From NCBI GenBank assembly GCA_004298295.1, contig SCUH01000303.1, positions 1 through 21,477 on the forward strand: 21,477 bases of DNA. Reading direction: 5' to 3'. The notes beneath the pieces were generated by a model. The model saw only the letters and a list, made by a program, of their open reading frames with translations. It was not told where the DNA came from and ran no database searches. Source of the stretch: Betaproteobacteria bacterium (GTDB lineage: Bacteria > Pseudomonadota > Gammaproteobacteria > Burkholderiales > SG8-39). Position 1 is the stretch's first letter; each line of letters starts with the position of its first letter. This document shows positions 1-6,728 of this stretch, piece after piece. The position numbers and the translations under genes were made by a program.

Positions 1-340
1 GGGCTTCGCGCTGCTCGCGGCGCGAAGCGAATTCGACTTCGACCTCGGCCGGCTGGCCGAGACCTGGCGCCACGGCAGCGTGGTGCGCTCGTGGCTGCTC
101 GACCTGTGCGCCGGGATCCTCGAGCGCGACGCGGAACTCTCGGAGGTCGCGCCCGTGGTGGCCGATTCCGGCGAAGGCCGCTGGACCGCGCTCGAATCGA
201 TCGAGCTCGGGGTGCCGGCACCGGTGATCACGATGGCGCTGATGGCGCGTTTTGCCAGCCAGGGCGGCGCCGATTACGCGCGCAAGCTGCTCGCCATGAT
301 GCGCGCTGGCTTCGGCGGTCACCCCGTCCAGCGCAAATGA
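1..340 (+). CDS. gnd: 6-phosphogluconate dehydrogenase, decarboxylating (C-terminal part)
   Basis: The gene enters from the left edge, in frame from base 2, and ends with TGA at 338-340; only about the last 112 residues are visible. They include RHGSVVRSWLLDL, then GEGRWT, then a helical tail (ITMALMARFASQGG). These are typical of the C-terminal helical domain of the short (about 300-residue) YqeC/GntZ-type 6-phosphogluconate dehydrogenases. The family oxidatively decarboxylates 6-phosphogluconate to ribulose 5-phosphate with NAD(P)+ in the cytosol. The stop overlaps the start of the gluconokinase gene in an ATGA arrangement. That pairing fits: the kinase makes the 6-phosphogluconate this enzyme uses. 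Cofactor preference cannot be judged because the N-terminal Rossmann fold is outside the window. Confidence 0.85.
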   Translation, partial: GFALLAARSEFDFDLGRLAETWRHGSVVRSWLLDLCAGILERDAELSEVAPVVADSGEGRWTALESIELGVPAPVITMALMARFASQGGADYARKLLAMMRAGFGGHPVQRK

Positions 341-858
341 TCCTGGTGCTGATGGGGGTCGCGGGCAGCGGCAAGACCACCATCGGCCGGGCGCTTGCCG
401 CGCGGCTCGGCTGCGAGTTTCTCGACGGCGACGACTTTCACCCGGCGGCCAACGTCGCGAAGATGGCCGAGGGTGTTCCATTGACGGATGAGGACCGCTG
501 GCCGTGGCTGGAGCGCCTCAACACGCGGCTGCGCGAGCGGCAGGCACGCGGGGAGAGCGTCGTGCTTGCGTGCTCGGCGCTCAAGGAAAGCTATCGCGCA
601 CATCTGATGCGGGGACTTGCAGATTGCGAGCTTGCGTTCCTGCGGGGTTCGATGGAACTGATCCGCGGCCGGCTCGAGACGCGCAAGCACCGTTACATGC
701 CGGCAACGCTCCTCGCGAGCCAGTTCGCTGTGCTCGAAGTGCCCGCGCAGGCCATCGACGTCGATATCCGGGAGTCCGCCGCGCGCTGCGTCGAAGTCAT
801 TCTCGACGCGCTGCCAGAGGACAGCCTTCCGGGCCCGCCGCCACCTTCTTCGCGATGA
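337..858 (+). CDS. gntK: Gluconokinase
   Basis: A 173-residue protein, the normal length for GntK/IdnK gluconokinases, which phosphorylate D-gluconate to 6-phosphogluconate with ATP. Visible motifs are the P-loop GVAGSGKTT (residues 7-15), the family signature DGDDFHP (30-36), VVLACSALKESYR (75-87) and RKHRYMP. The ATG at 337 overlaps the upstream TGA as ATGA, implying translational coupling; a longer open frame starting at 91 only shadows the dehydrogenase. The C-terminus ends in a Pro/Ser-rich tail (GPPPPSSR) that runs 62 bp into the oppositely oriented DUF2229 gene. The tail is probably not catalytic. The assignment is firm; gntK is used in the generic sense. Confidence 0.92.
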   Translation: MILVLMGVAGSGKTTIGRALAARLGCEFLDGDDFHPAANVAKMAEGVPLTDEDRWPWLERLNTRLRERQARGESVVLACSALKESYRAHLMRGLADCELAFLRGSMELIRGRLETRKHRYMPATLLASQFAVLEVPAQAIDVDIRESAARCVEVILDALPEDSLPGPPPPSSR

Positions 859-2053
859 TCTCCGCGGCGTATTTCTGCAGGTAGTGCGCGATCGTCTCGA
901 CGCGGATCTTCACCGAGCCCGCGGGCTTGGTGGAATCGAGATCCTGGAACGAAAAGAACAGCGTCCCCGAGCGCTCCACGATCTGCTGCACCGGCGAATA
1001 CGTCGGCTGGTCCATGCCGCACTCGTAGCTCGAAAGCCGCACCACGCAGGCGATCCACGGCATGCGCGCCGCGAACTTGGCGCCCCACAGGATCTCGTTG
1101 GTGTTGGCGCTGTAGGAAGAGGGCCAGACGTCCGCGATGTCGAGCCCCGAGCGGATGTGTCCGGCCTCGATGTCGGGCCGGAACATCCACTCCAGCAGAT
1201 CGCCATCGGTCGGCAGGTACTGCGCCCAGAGCACCGGGTAGCCGTAGGCCTGCAGGTCCGTCTCGATTTCATGGCCGATGCCCGGGTCCATGTGGTAGGG
1301 CCGCGCGACCACCAGCAGCGCGGGCCTGCCCTCCCGCGCGCACTGCTCGAGGATCGCGCGCGACTTGGCGCGCGCCGCGCGATTGAACACCTCGAGCGCA
1401 TCGAAGCCCGCCCGGGTCGCCTGCTTCGTTTCCCCGAGCGTCAGACCCGCGATCGCGTCTTTCAATCCTTCGTACAGCTGCTTGGGCACCAGCGGGGCGT
1501 CGGCGAGCGACACCAGCGGCGCCGCGTAGCGGATGCCGTGTTCGGCGAAGACGTCCTTTTCCTTGAGGAACCCCGCCTTGATGTTCTCCGGCGCGGCCAT
1601 CACCCGCGGGCAGGTGAGCGAAGCCGCGACGTGGCCGTTCAGGTACGAGGGCAGCGAGTACACCATCGGCGAGAACAGGAGGTCGATCTTGCGCTTGCGG
1701 TTCGCGATCAGCTCGCCGAAATGCCCGGAGATGCATTTGACCGGGTAGCAGCAATCGACCGTGCCGCGCCCCTTGCCGAACTCGCGCGCCTGCTCTTCCG
1801 AGGTGTCGGAGGAGAACTCGATGTGCCGGCCGTCGATGCCGAGCGCGTTCAGAAAGCCGATCCAGAACTGGTGCGTCGACCACAGGTTCAGCACGCGCGG
1901 GATGCCGACGCGCAGCTCGCCGCGCGGCTTCGCCGTGGCCGGCGGCTCGGGTGCGATCGTCTCCGGCGCTTTGCCGCGGCCCGGGCTAAACCGCAGCCTT
2001 AGGCTGCCGGAAGGCGCTTTCACGAACCAGTTCAGCAATGTTGGGGTGGGCAT
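797..2053 (-). CDS. DUF2229 acyl-CoA dehydratase activase-related protein
   Basis: A 418-residue protein. Its first 45 or so residues are poorly conserved in appearance; recognisable homology starts at RVGIPRVLNLW (48-58). The DUF2229 family is usually found next to, or fused to, BcrAD/BadFG activases of 2-hydroxyacyl-CoA dehydratase systems. Candidate cluster ligands are Cys101, Cys102 and Cys107 (DCCYPVKC), Cys148 (LTCPR) and Cys345 (YECGMD). The C-terminal part reads FFSFQDLDSTKPAGSVKIR, typical of the family. It is the last gene of a three-gene minus-strand unit and overlaps the activase gene by 68 bp. The ATG at 2053 has no good Shine-Dalgarno sequence; GTG at codon 11 is an alternative. 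Its biochemical role is unknown: it may scaffold or ligate an Fe-S cluster in electron transfer. Confidence 0.8.
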   Translation of the reverse strand: MPTPTLLNWFVKAPSGSLRLRFSPGRGKAPETIAPEPPATAKPRGELRVGIPRVLNLWSTHQFWIGFLNALGIDGRHIEFSSDTSEEQAREFGKGRGTVDCCYPVKCISGHFGELIANRKRKIDLLFSPMVYSLPSYLNGHVAASLTCPRVMAAPENIKAGFLKEKDVFAEHGIRYAAPLVSLADAPLVPKQLYEGLKDAIAGLTLGETKQATRAGFDALEVFNRAARAKSRAILEQCAREGRPALLVVARPYHMDPGIGHEIETDLQAYGYPVLWAQYLPTDGDLLEWMFRPDIEAGHIRSGLDIADVWPSSYSANTNEILWGAKFAARMPWIACVVRLSSYECGMDQPTYSPVQQIVERSGTLFFSFQDLDSTKPAGSVKIRVETIAHYLQKYAAEIIAKKVAAGPEGCPLAARRE

Positions 2054-4154
2054 CCTTGACCTCCTCCAGTTTCGCCTTGACCACCTTCATTTCGTTCACG
2101 TCCTCGAGCAGGCCCTTGGGACAGGAATTGCCGCTGATGACGCGCTCCCAGCCCGTCGCGAGCGGCACCTTGCTCCAGGCACGGCCCCGGCCCTCGGCCA
2201 GGCGCACGTCGATGAAGGTGCGCTTGCAGTTCACCGGGCACCACTTGCAGGTGGTGTGCTCGTTGGTGGTGCTGGTGTAGGCGAGCGATTCGATCGTCTC
2301 GAAGCCGCGGAAGCGGCTCGCGGCGCCCTGCTTCAGCCAGTCGGCGGCGCAGAGCGCGGCGCCGATCGCACCCGCCTCGCCCGAGTACGGGTGCACCACG
2401 ATCTCCGCGTCGGGCACCTTCTCGCGGATGAAATCGACCTGCGCCTTGACCACCGCGAGATTGCGGTGCGTGCCGCCCTGCAGCACGAACTTGCGGCCGG
2501 CGGCGGCGAGGTTCTGCAGCTGCCCGGCGTAGACCCAGACGTTGAGCGGCAGCACCGCCGCGAGCGAAGCCATGATCTCGTCGGCCGACCAGCCCTTTCT
2601 CTGCTGATTGACGATGTCGGACTGCAGGAACACGCCGCAGCCCATGGCGAGCGACGGGATGGCGCGCGCCTGGAACGCGTGCTCGGCGTACTGCTCGAGC
2701 GGCACGCTGTAGCGCTCGGCCACGCCCTGCAGGAAGGCGCCGTTGCCCGAGGAGCACTGCGAGTTGAGGCGGAAGTCCGACACCGTGCCCTGGCGCAGGA
2801 TCATGATCTTGACGTCGCAGCCCCCGACGTCGCAGATCACGTCGGCGTCCGGGTAGTAATGCAGCGCCGCGGTCGCGTGCGCCACCGTTTCGACGATCGC
2901 GACGTCGGCACCGATGATGTCCCGCAACAGGTCCTTGCCGTAGCCCGTGAGCGCGAGCCCCGCGATGCGCTGGTAGCCGCGCTCGCGGATGCTGCGGAAG
3001 AGCGCCTTCGCATCCTCGATCGGATTGCCGTTCGAGGGCACGTAGATGCTCGACAGCAGCTCGCCCTCGCCGCACATCACCACGGCCTTCGCCGTGGTGC
3101 TGCCGAAGTCGCAGCCGACGAGCACCGGCGCCTCGCGCGCCGGGTTCGGACCCTGCCGGGGCGCGGGACACTGATCGGTGCCGTATGCCTTCACGAACTC
3201 GCACAGGTCGGTCTCGTTGCGGATCAGCCCTTTCGCGCCCTCCTTCGCCTTCTGCTCCCATTGGCCCTGCTCGATCCACCACTTGAGCTTCTCGGTTCCC
3301 GGGTAGACGCCGACCCCCGGCGCCTCTCCTGAGCCGATCTCGATGCAGCCGAGGCAGGCGTAGTAAAGCGCCTCGTCCGGCACCAGGATGAGCGACTCGG
3401 GCGGCAGGCTGGCGGGTGCGGCGATGCGGCGCTCGGCCCAGAGCTTCGTCAGGTGGTGCTGCCAGGCTTCCTGCAGGCCCTTGAAAAACAGGTTCGGGCC
3501 GCCGAGCAGCAGCACCTGAGGCTTGGGCGTATTTCCCTTGGTGAGCGTGGCGAGGTTCTGGTAGACGACCGCCTCGTACAGACTGGCGATGACCTCCTCC
3601 ACCGGAACGCCCGACTTCACCAGGGTATTGGCGTCGGATTCGGCGAAGATGCCGCACTTCGAGCTGATCTTGTGCAGCGTCATGCCGGCATAGCGCATCT
3701 GCGCCAGACGCTCGGTCTGGATCTGCAGCTTGCGCGCGGTCTTCTCCACGAACGTGCCGGTCCCTCCGCTGCACGCGGACTGCATGTAGACCTGCTTCGA
3801 TTTGCCGTCGCCGCCCGGCGCGAAGAACAGCGTCTTCATGTCCTCGCCGCCGATCTCGGAGACGAAATTCACCTGCGGATGAAGCTTTTCCACTGCGGCC
3901 GCGACCGCCACCACCTCCTGGACGAACTTGCCGCCCACCAGCGGCGCGATGAATCCCGAGCCCGAGCCGGTGAGAAGGATCCGGTCGCGCCCCGGCGTCA
4001 GGCCGCCCTCGGCCTGCATGCGCTGCAGGAACGCGAGCACCATCTCCGCCTGCTTGGTGTGGTGGCGCTGATAGTCCTGCCATTGCACCGCGCCGTCCCG
4101 TGCCACCGTCGCCTTGACGGTGGTCGAGCCGACGTCGAGTCCCGCGATCAGCAT
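1986..4154 (-). CDS. Tandem BcrAD/BadFG-type ATPase (CoA-dehydratase activase, two fused halves)
   Basis: A 722-residue protein with two ASKHA ATPase domains in one chain. The first begins LDVGSTTVKA (6-15), the second CDFGSTTAKAV (348-358). In this family each monomer of a homodimer supplies two Cys to a shared [4Fe-4S] cluster. Both halves keep them here: Cys128 (SACSGGTG) and Cys167 (SSKCGIFAESD) in the first, Cys467 (SQCSSGNG) and Cys506 (MGCGVFLQSD) in the second. The C-terminal region adds Cys636, Cys639, Cys643 and Cys678 (CKWCPVNC and NSCPKG), a possible further cluster site. Such activases use ATP hydrolysis to drive a ferredoxin electron into a dehydratase or reductase. ATG at 4154 was chosen because the ASKHA fold starts at once; an upstream frame lies inside the preceding gene. 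The start overlaps that gene by 7 bp. The partner substrate is unknown. Confidence 0.88.
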   Translation of the reverse strand: MLIAGLDVGSTTVKATVARDGAVQWQDYQRHHTKQAEMVLAFLQRMQAEGGLTPGRDRILLTGSGSGFIAPLVGGKFVQEVVAVAAAVEKLHPQVNFVSEIGGEDMKTLFFAPGGDGKSKQVYMQSACSGGTGTFVEKTARKLQIQTERLAQMRYAGMTLHKISSKCGIFAESDANTLVKSGVPVEEVIASLYEAVVYQNLATLTKGNTPKPQVLLLGGPNLFFKGLQEAWQHHLTKLWAERRIAAPASLPPESLILVPDEALYYACLGCIEIGSGEAPGVGVYPGTEKLKWWIEQGQWEQKAKEGAKGLIRNETDLCEFVKAYGTDQCPAPRQGPNPAREAPVLVGCDFGSTTAKAVVMCGEGELLSSIYVPSNGNPIEDAKALFRSIRERGYQRIAGLALTGYGKDLLRDIIGADVAIVETVAHATAALHYYPDADVICDVGGCDVKIMILRQGTVSDFRLNSQCSSGNGAFLQGVAERYSVPLEQYAEHAFQARAIPSLAMGCGVFLQSDIVNQQRKGWSADEIMASLAAVLPLNVWVYAGQLQNLAAAGRKFVLQGGTHRNLAVVKAQVDFIREKVPDAEIVVHPYSGEAGAIGAALCAADWLKQGAASRFRGFETIESLAYTSTTNEHTTCKWCPVNCKRTFIDVRLAEGRGRAWSKVPLATGWERVISGNSCPKGLLEDVNEMKVVKAKLEEVKDAHPNIAELVRESAFRQPKAAV

Positions 4155-5776
4155 CGGGCCCTCCCTTGCGCCAGGTGCAGCGCAATGTTGGCCGCCATGC
4201 CCGCGGCGCCCAGATGCGGCACGCGGTACGTGGCGCTGTGCAGTCCGGGTCTCGCCTCGTAGGCCGTGCGCAGCGCGGCCGGGGTGAGTCCCGTACGGTT
4301 CAGCACCTCCTCGTACTCGCGCTGCGCGCGCCGCTTGGCTTCGGTGAGGATCATCTGGCAACGCGACAGCGCGTGCACTTCCGCGTCGCCCTTGATCTCG
4401 AGCGGCGCATACAGCAGGTCCGGATATCTTCCGATCACCGCCGCCATCGCGCCGACGCTCATGGTGTTCGGCATGCAGGAGTACGGCGAAAGCTCGCAGG
4501 TCATGTGCGATTTCCTGTGGTGGTAGGCCCAAAGCGCCTTGCCGACCAGCATGTCGCCTTCGCCGCCGTTCAGCCGGCTGTGGTAGTACGGCGCCGCGAG
4601 CGCGCGCAGCTCGTACTGATCGGGCAGATCGTGCGGCACATCGGCCAGCGCCCGGCGCATGCGCGCATGCGTCCAGCGCAGCAGCGACTGCAGGGCCTTC
4701 ACGGCCTGCGCCTTCGCGCCGGCGCCGCGCTGGATGCCGACGTGGTCCTCGAACTCCTGTGCGGCAAGGCGCAGCAGGTAATCGAGCCAGATCGTGATCG
4801 CGGCCGGGTACACCTCCGCGCCTTCCGCCTCCAGCCAGCGGTGGATGTTGTAGTTCGGCTCGCCCTCCACCGTCTGCAGGTAGAACTCGCCGGTGATCTT
4901 GACCACGGGCTTGACGCGCAGCCGGTCCAGTTCGATCGCGTCATAACGCCGGCGCACTTCCTGCATCGCGCGCACGAAGTAGCGGGTGCCGAAGTGCCAC
5001 AGCACCGAGCCCCATTTCCTGCCGCGCCAGGGCCGGCGCTTGAACACCTCGTACAGGTAATCGACCGCCTCGCGCGTCACACGCTCGGTCTCGCCCGGGT
5101 TCTTCTCGTACGGCCGGGTGCGGTACTCCATGTCCTGGATCACGTCGGAGAGCACGATCGCCCACACCGCGCCGAGCGTGAATGGCAGGTTGAGCTCGAG
5201 CCCGCCGCCGGCGGCCGCGCCCTGGTCGAGGTTGTCCTGCCCGAGGAGGAACATGCGGAACGAGTCGAGCCCCACGTTGCGCAGCGCCAATTCGTAGCTC
5301 TGGTGGTACTGCCCGAAGCGGCACGCACCGCACGAGCCGGCGGTGACGTAAACCATCCTGTCGGCGACTTCGGCCGCACCGAGCCGTGCGGCTTGCCTGC
5401 GCAGGTAATTGGCGAGATTGCCCGTGGTGAAACTGGTGGGACAGCATTGCCCGATGTCGGCGACCTCGCGCCCGGTGAGCAGGTCCTCGCGTGTCGCCGT
5501 GGGCAGGACCTTCGCCCGGTAGCCGAGATTCTCCATCGCGCCCTGGATCAGGCGCTCGGCGCGCCAGTGCAATCCGCCAAACAGGATCGTGACGCGCTCG
5601 CGCTCCTCGCGCGTGAACGCGCGCGGCTTGTAGGCGCGGTAGTGCCCGCCCGTCTGCGGCGTCTTGTCCGGCGGAATCACTGCGCGCACCTTTGCGGCAT
5701 GCGACCGTTCCGCCTTGACCACTCGGACGCTATCGAGCGAAGCGTAGCTCCGTACCGAAGTTTCACCGACGTTCAT
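4148..5776 (-). CDS. 2-hydroxyacyl-CoA dehydratase D-component-like (HgdB/BcrC-related) protein
   Basis: A 542-residue protein, first gene of the minus-strand activase unit. GQCCPTSFTTGN (Cys111, Cys112) and GSCGACRFGQYH (Cys149, Cys152) resemble the cluster-binding regions of the HgdD/BcrC superfamily, whose double-cubane or [4Fe-4S] clusters receive the activase electron. More Cys are at 427 and 434 (TCELSPYSCMP). Classical dehydratases have two subunits of about 400 residues, and no second one is present, so this is more like the D-component module that accompanies DUF2229 activases. The start at 5776 is supported by a strong Shine-Dalgarno sequence, GAGGAGG, about 7 nt upstream. A TRAP-permease fragment runs into its start. 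The substrate cannot be predicted. It is not a canonical benzoyl-CoA reductase subunit. Confidence 0.78.
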   Translation of the reverse strand: MNVGETSVRSYASLDSVRVVKAERSHAAKVRAVIPPDKTPQTGGHYRAYKPRAFTREERERVTILFGGLHWRAERLIQGAMENLGYRAKVLPTATREDLLTGREVADIGQCCPTSFTTGNLANYLRRQAARLGAAEVADRMVYVTAGSCGACRFGQYHQSYELALRNVGLDSFRMFLLGQDNLDQGAAAGGGLELNLPFTLGAVWAIVLSDVIQDMEYRTRPYEKNPGETERVTREAVDYLYEVFKRRPWRGRKWGSVLWHFGTRYFVRAMQEVRRRYDAIELDRLRVKPVVKITGEFYLQTVEGEPNYNIHRWLEAEGAEVYPAAITIWLDYLLRLAAQEFEDHVGIQRGAGAKAQAVKALQSLLRWTHARMRRALADVPHDLPDQYELRALAAPYYHSRLNGGEGDMLVGKALWAYHHRKSHMTCELSPYSCMPNTMSVGAMAAVIGRYPDLLYAPLEIKGDAEVHALSRCQMILTEAKRRAQREYEEVLNRTGLTPAALRTAYEARPGLHSATYRVPHLGAAGMAANIALHLAQGRARC

Positions 5777-6083
5777 TGGCTGCCTCCTCTCGATGCGGCC
5801 GGAACGCGCCCAGGCAAAGCAGGAGGTTCGTGATGAAGGCACACTGCATGGACGTCAAGGCATTGCCGGCATCAGCAGCACCCCCCGGAGAGCCGGTCGC
5901 CGTTACCAGCCCGAGCGATTCCGGCTGCAGCAAACCCGTCGCGCCGAGAAGCGGCGCCGCGAGTCCTCCCAACGCGGCTATCGTCACTCCGGAGGCCCCG
6001 GTGAAGCAAGCGAAAAACGTGCAAAACATGACCGTAGCGATGACCGCGTGCCCGCGCGGCGCAAACCGTTCGCGTGCGGTCAT
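5763..6083 (-). pseudogene. TRAP transporter large permease (DctM-like) fragment, frameshifted
   Basis: An open frame of 106 codons. Its first 65 or so residues resemble an internal stretch of DctM-type TRAP permeases: FFACFTGASGVTIAALGGL, then LGLVTATGS. The usual N-terminal and all C-terminal membrane segments are missing. After GSP the frame departs from the family at a run of six G on the coding strand (plus-strand C run, 5881-5886). Dropping one G would give GVLLMPAMP, which matches the expected continuation, but that frame meets TGA at once. The rest of the frame looks non-homologous. A purine-rich GGGAGGGAG lies just before the ATG, so the remnant may still be translated as a small two-helix membrane peptide. 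With the pseudogene, the 331 bp between the D-component gene and the lipoprotein gene hold nothing else I can identify. Confidence 0.6.
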
Positions 6084-6107
6084 TTCTCCCTCCCTCGGCA
6101 GACGAAT

Positions 6108-6578
6108 TCAGCTTCCGACGTGCACCTGGTACCGCGCGCCGTTGGAAAAGGCGCACGTGCCGGCGCCCTGGCGCGGCGTGTTCATCTGGTACTCGCAGCT
6201 CATGAACGTGCCGCTCGGGCCGTAGGCGCTCGCCACGCCGCGGCGGCTGTCGCCGTCGACGCGCGTCGCTTCCCCGGTGAGCGTTTCGCCGCGATAGTCG
6301 AGCTGGAAGCGGCCCTTGCCGGTCATCATGTTGGTCACGGTCCCGGTCACCACGCCGGTTTGCTTAGCGATGTCGTTCGCCGGGTACAAGCGAGCCTGCA
6401 GCATCGTCGGCATCGGACCCGCAGGGGACGGCGCCGGATAGGCCGGTGGCGGTGGCAGCACGGCGGCGGGAGGATAGGGATAGACATAGCCGTCCGGCGC
6501 GACCGGCAGGACGTAGCAGCCGGACAGCGAAAGCGCGGCAACCGTCAGTGCGGCAAGCATTCTTTTCCGGGTCGTCAT
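6108..6578 (-). CDS. Small outer-membrane-type lipoprotein, paralogue 1
   Basis: A 156-residue predicted lipoprotein: basic N-terminus (MTTRKRM), hydrophobic segment and lipobox LSGC with Cys21 as the lipidation site. A Pro/Tyr/Ala-rich linker (about 22-55) follows, then a compact conserved domain from LQARLYPAND to the C-terminal QVHVGS. Two further Cys in CEYQMN and GTCAFS could form a disulfide in the periplasm. The domain is nearly identical to that of the lipoprotein at 12425-12904. AAAGGAC lies about 8 nt before the ATG. The gene diverges from the Ser/Thr kinase gene; the 150 bp between them carry the 11-bp-periodic operator. I recognise no named family. A role in envelope signalling or cell-surface sensing is inference from context. 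Confidence 0.8.
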   Translation of the reverse strand: MTTRKRMLAALTVAALSLSGCYVLPVAPDGYVYPYPPAAVLPPPPAYPAPSPAGPMPTMLQARLYPANDIAKQTGVVTGTVTNMMTGKGRFQLDYRGETLTGEATRVDGDSRRGVASAYGPSGTFMSCEYQMNTPRQGAGTCAFSNGARYQVHVGS

Positions 6579-6622
6579 GGTGTTGTCCTTTCGTCAGCCA
6601 GGACCCCTGCCTTGGCGCCCCC

Positions 6623-6628
6623 ATCATC
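6623..6628 (-). promoter_or_regulatory. Putative -10 element of lipoprotein 1
   Basis: GATGAT on the minus strand (four of six matches to TATAAT), 44 nt before the lipoprotein ATG. The equivalent hexamer GATCAT occurs before the second lipoprotein gene at exactly the same distance from its operator: 42 bp lie between the hexamer and the distal heptamer in both cases. No -35 match is seen at the expected place, as in activator-dependent promoters. Alone it would be weak; the conservation between the two sites is the support. Confidence 0.45.
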
Positions 6629-6648
6629 GGCCCGTGCCGCTTGCGCGC

Positions 6649-6677
6649 CGGCCACCGATCGCTTACGGATCGCTTAC
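6649..6677 (-). promoter_or_regulatory. 11-bp-periodic direct-repeat operator upstream of lipoprotein 1
   Basis: On the minus strand, GTAAGCG at 6677-6671 and again at 6666-6660, then a degenerate GTGGCCG at 6655-6649, each separated by 4 bp (period 11). Heptamers at 11-bp period are the known binding pattern of OmpR/PhoB-type winged-helix and SARP regulators, which bind head to tail on one face of the helix. The same arrangement stands upstream of the second lipoprotein gene. The likely ligand is the BTAD regulator encoded at 9134-12394. The site also lies upstream of the divergent kinase gene and could affect it. Confidence 0.65.
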
Positions 6678-6686
6678 CGCGGCGCT

Positions 6687-6716
6687 TTGGGCGTTCGGGC
6701 GGCCATGCAGTAAAGT
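6687..6716 (+). promoter_or_regulatory. Possible sigma70-type promoter of the kinase gene
   Basis: TTGGGC (6687-6692) and TAAAGT (6711-6716) with an 18-bp spacer, 12 bp before the kinase ATG. Each hexamer matches the consensus only partly. The -35 abuts the 11-bp-repeat operator, so a protein bound there could influence both directions. Low confidence in a GC-rich genome. Confidence 0.3.
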
Positions 6717-6728
6717 GTCGCCGCTCCC

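Noticed and set aside
1761..3332. Long plus-strand open frame opposite the activase genes
   Set aside because: Composition is Arg/His/Ala/Asp-rich with no motif; it is the antisense shadow of a clear gene in GC-rich DNA. The same applies to 4166-5833, 8558-10729, 10829-12850 and 15870-17522 on the plus strand.
4155..4532. N-terminal extension of the activase to an ATG at 4532
   Set aside because: The extension overlaps the D-component gene, is not ASKHA-like, and the fold starts at MLIAGLDVG (4154).
1986..5776. Benzoyl-CoA reductase (BcrABCD)
   Set aside because: The ASKHA domains are fused with a C-terminal extension, DUF2229 is present and BcrB/BcrC-like paired subunits are absent.
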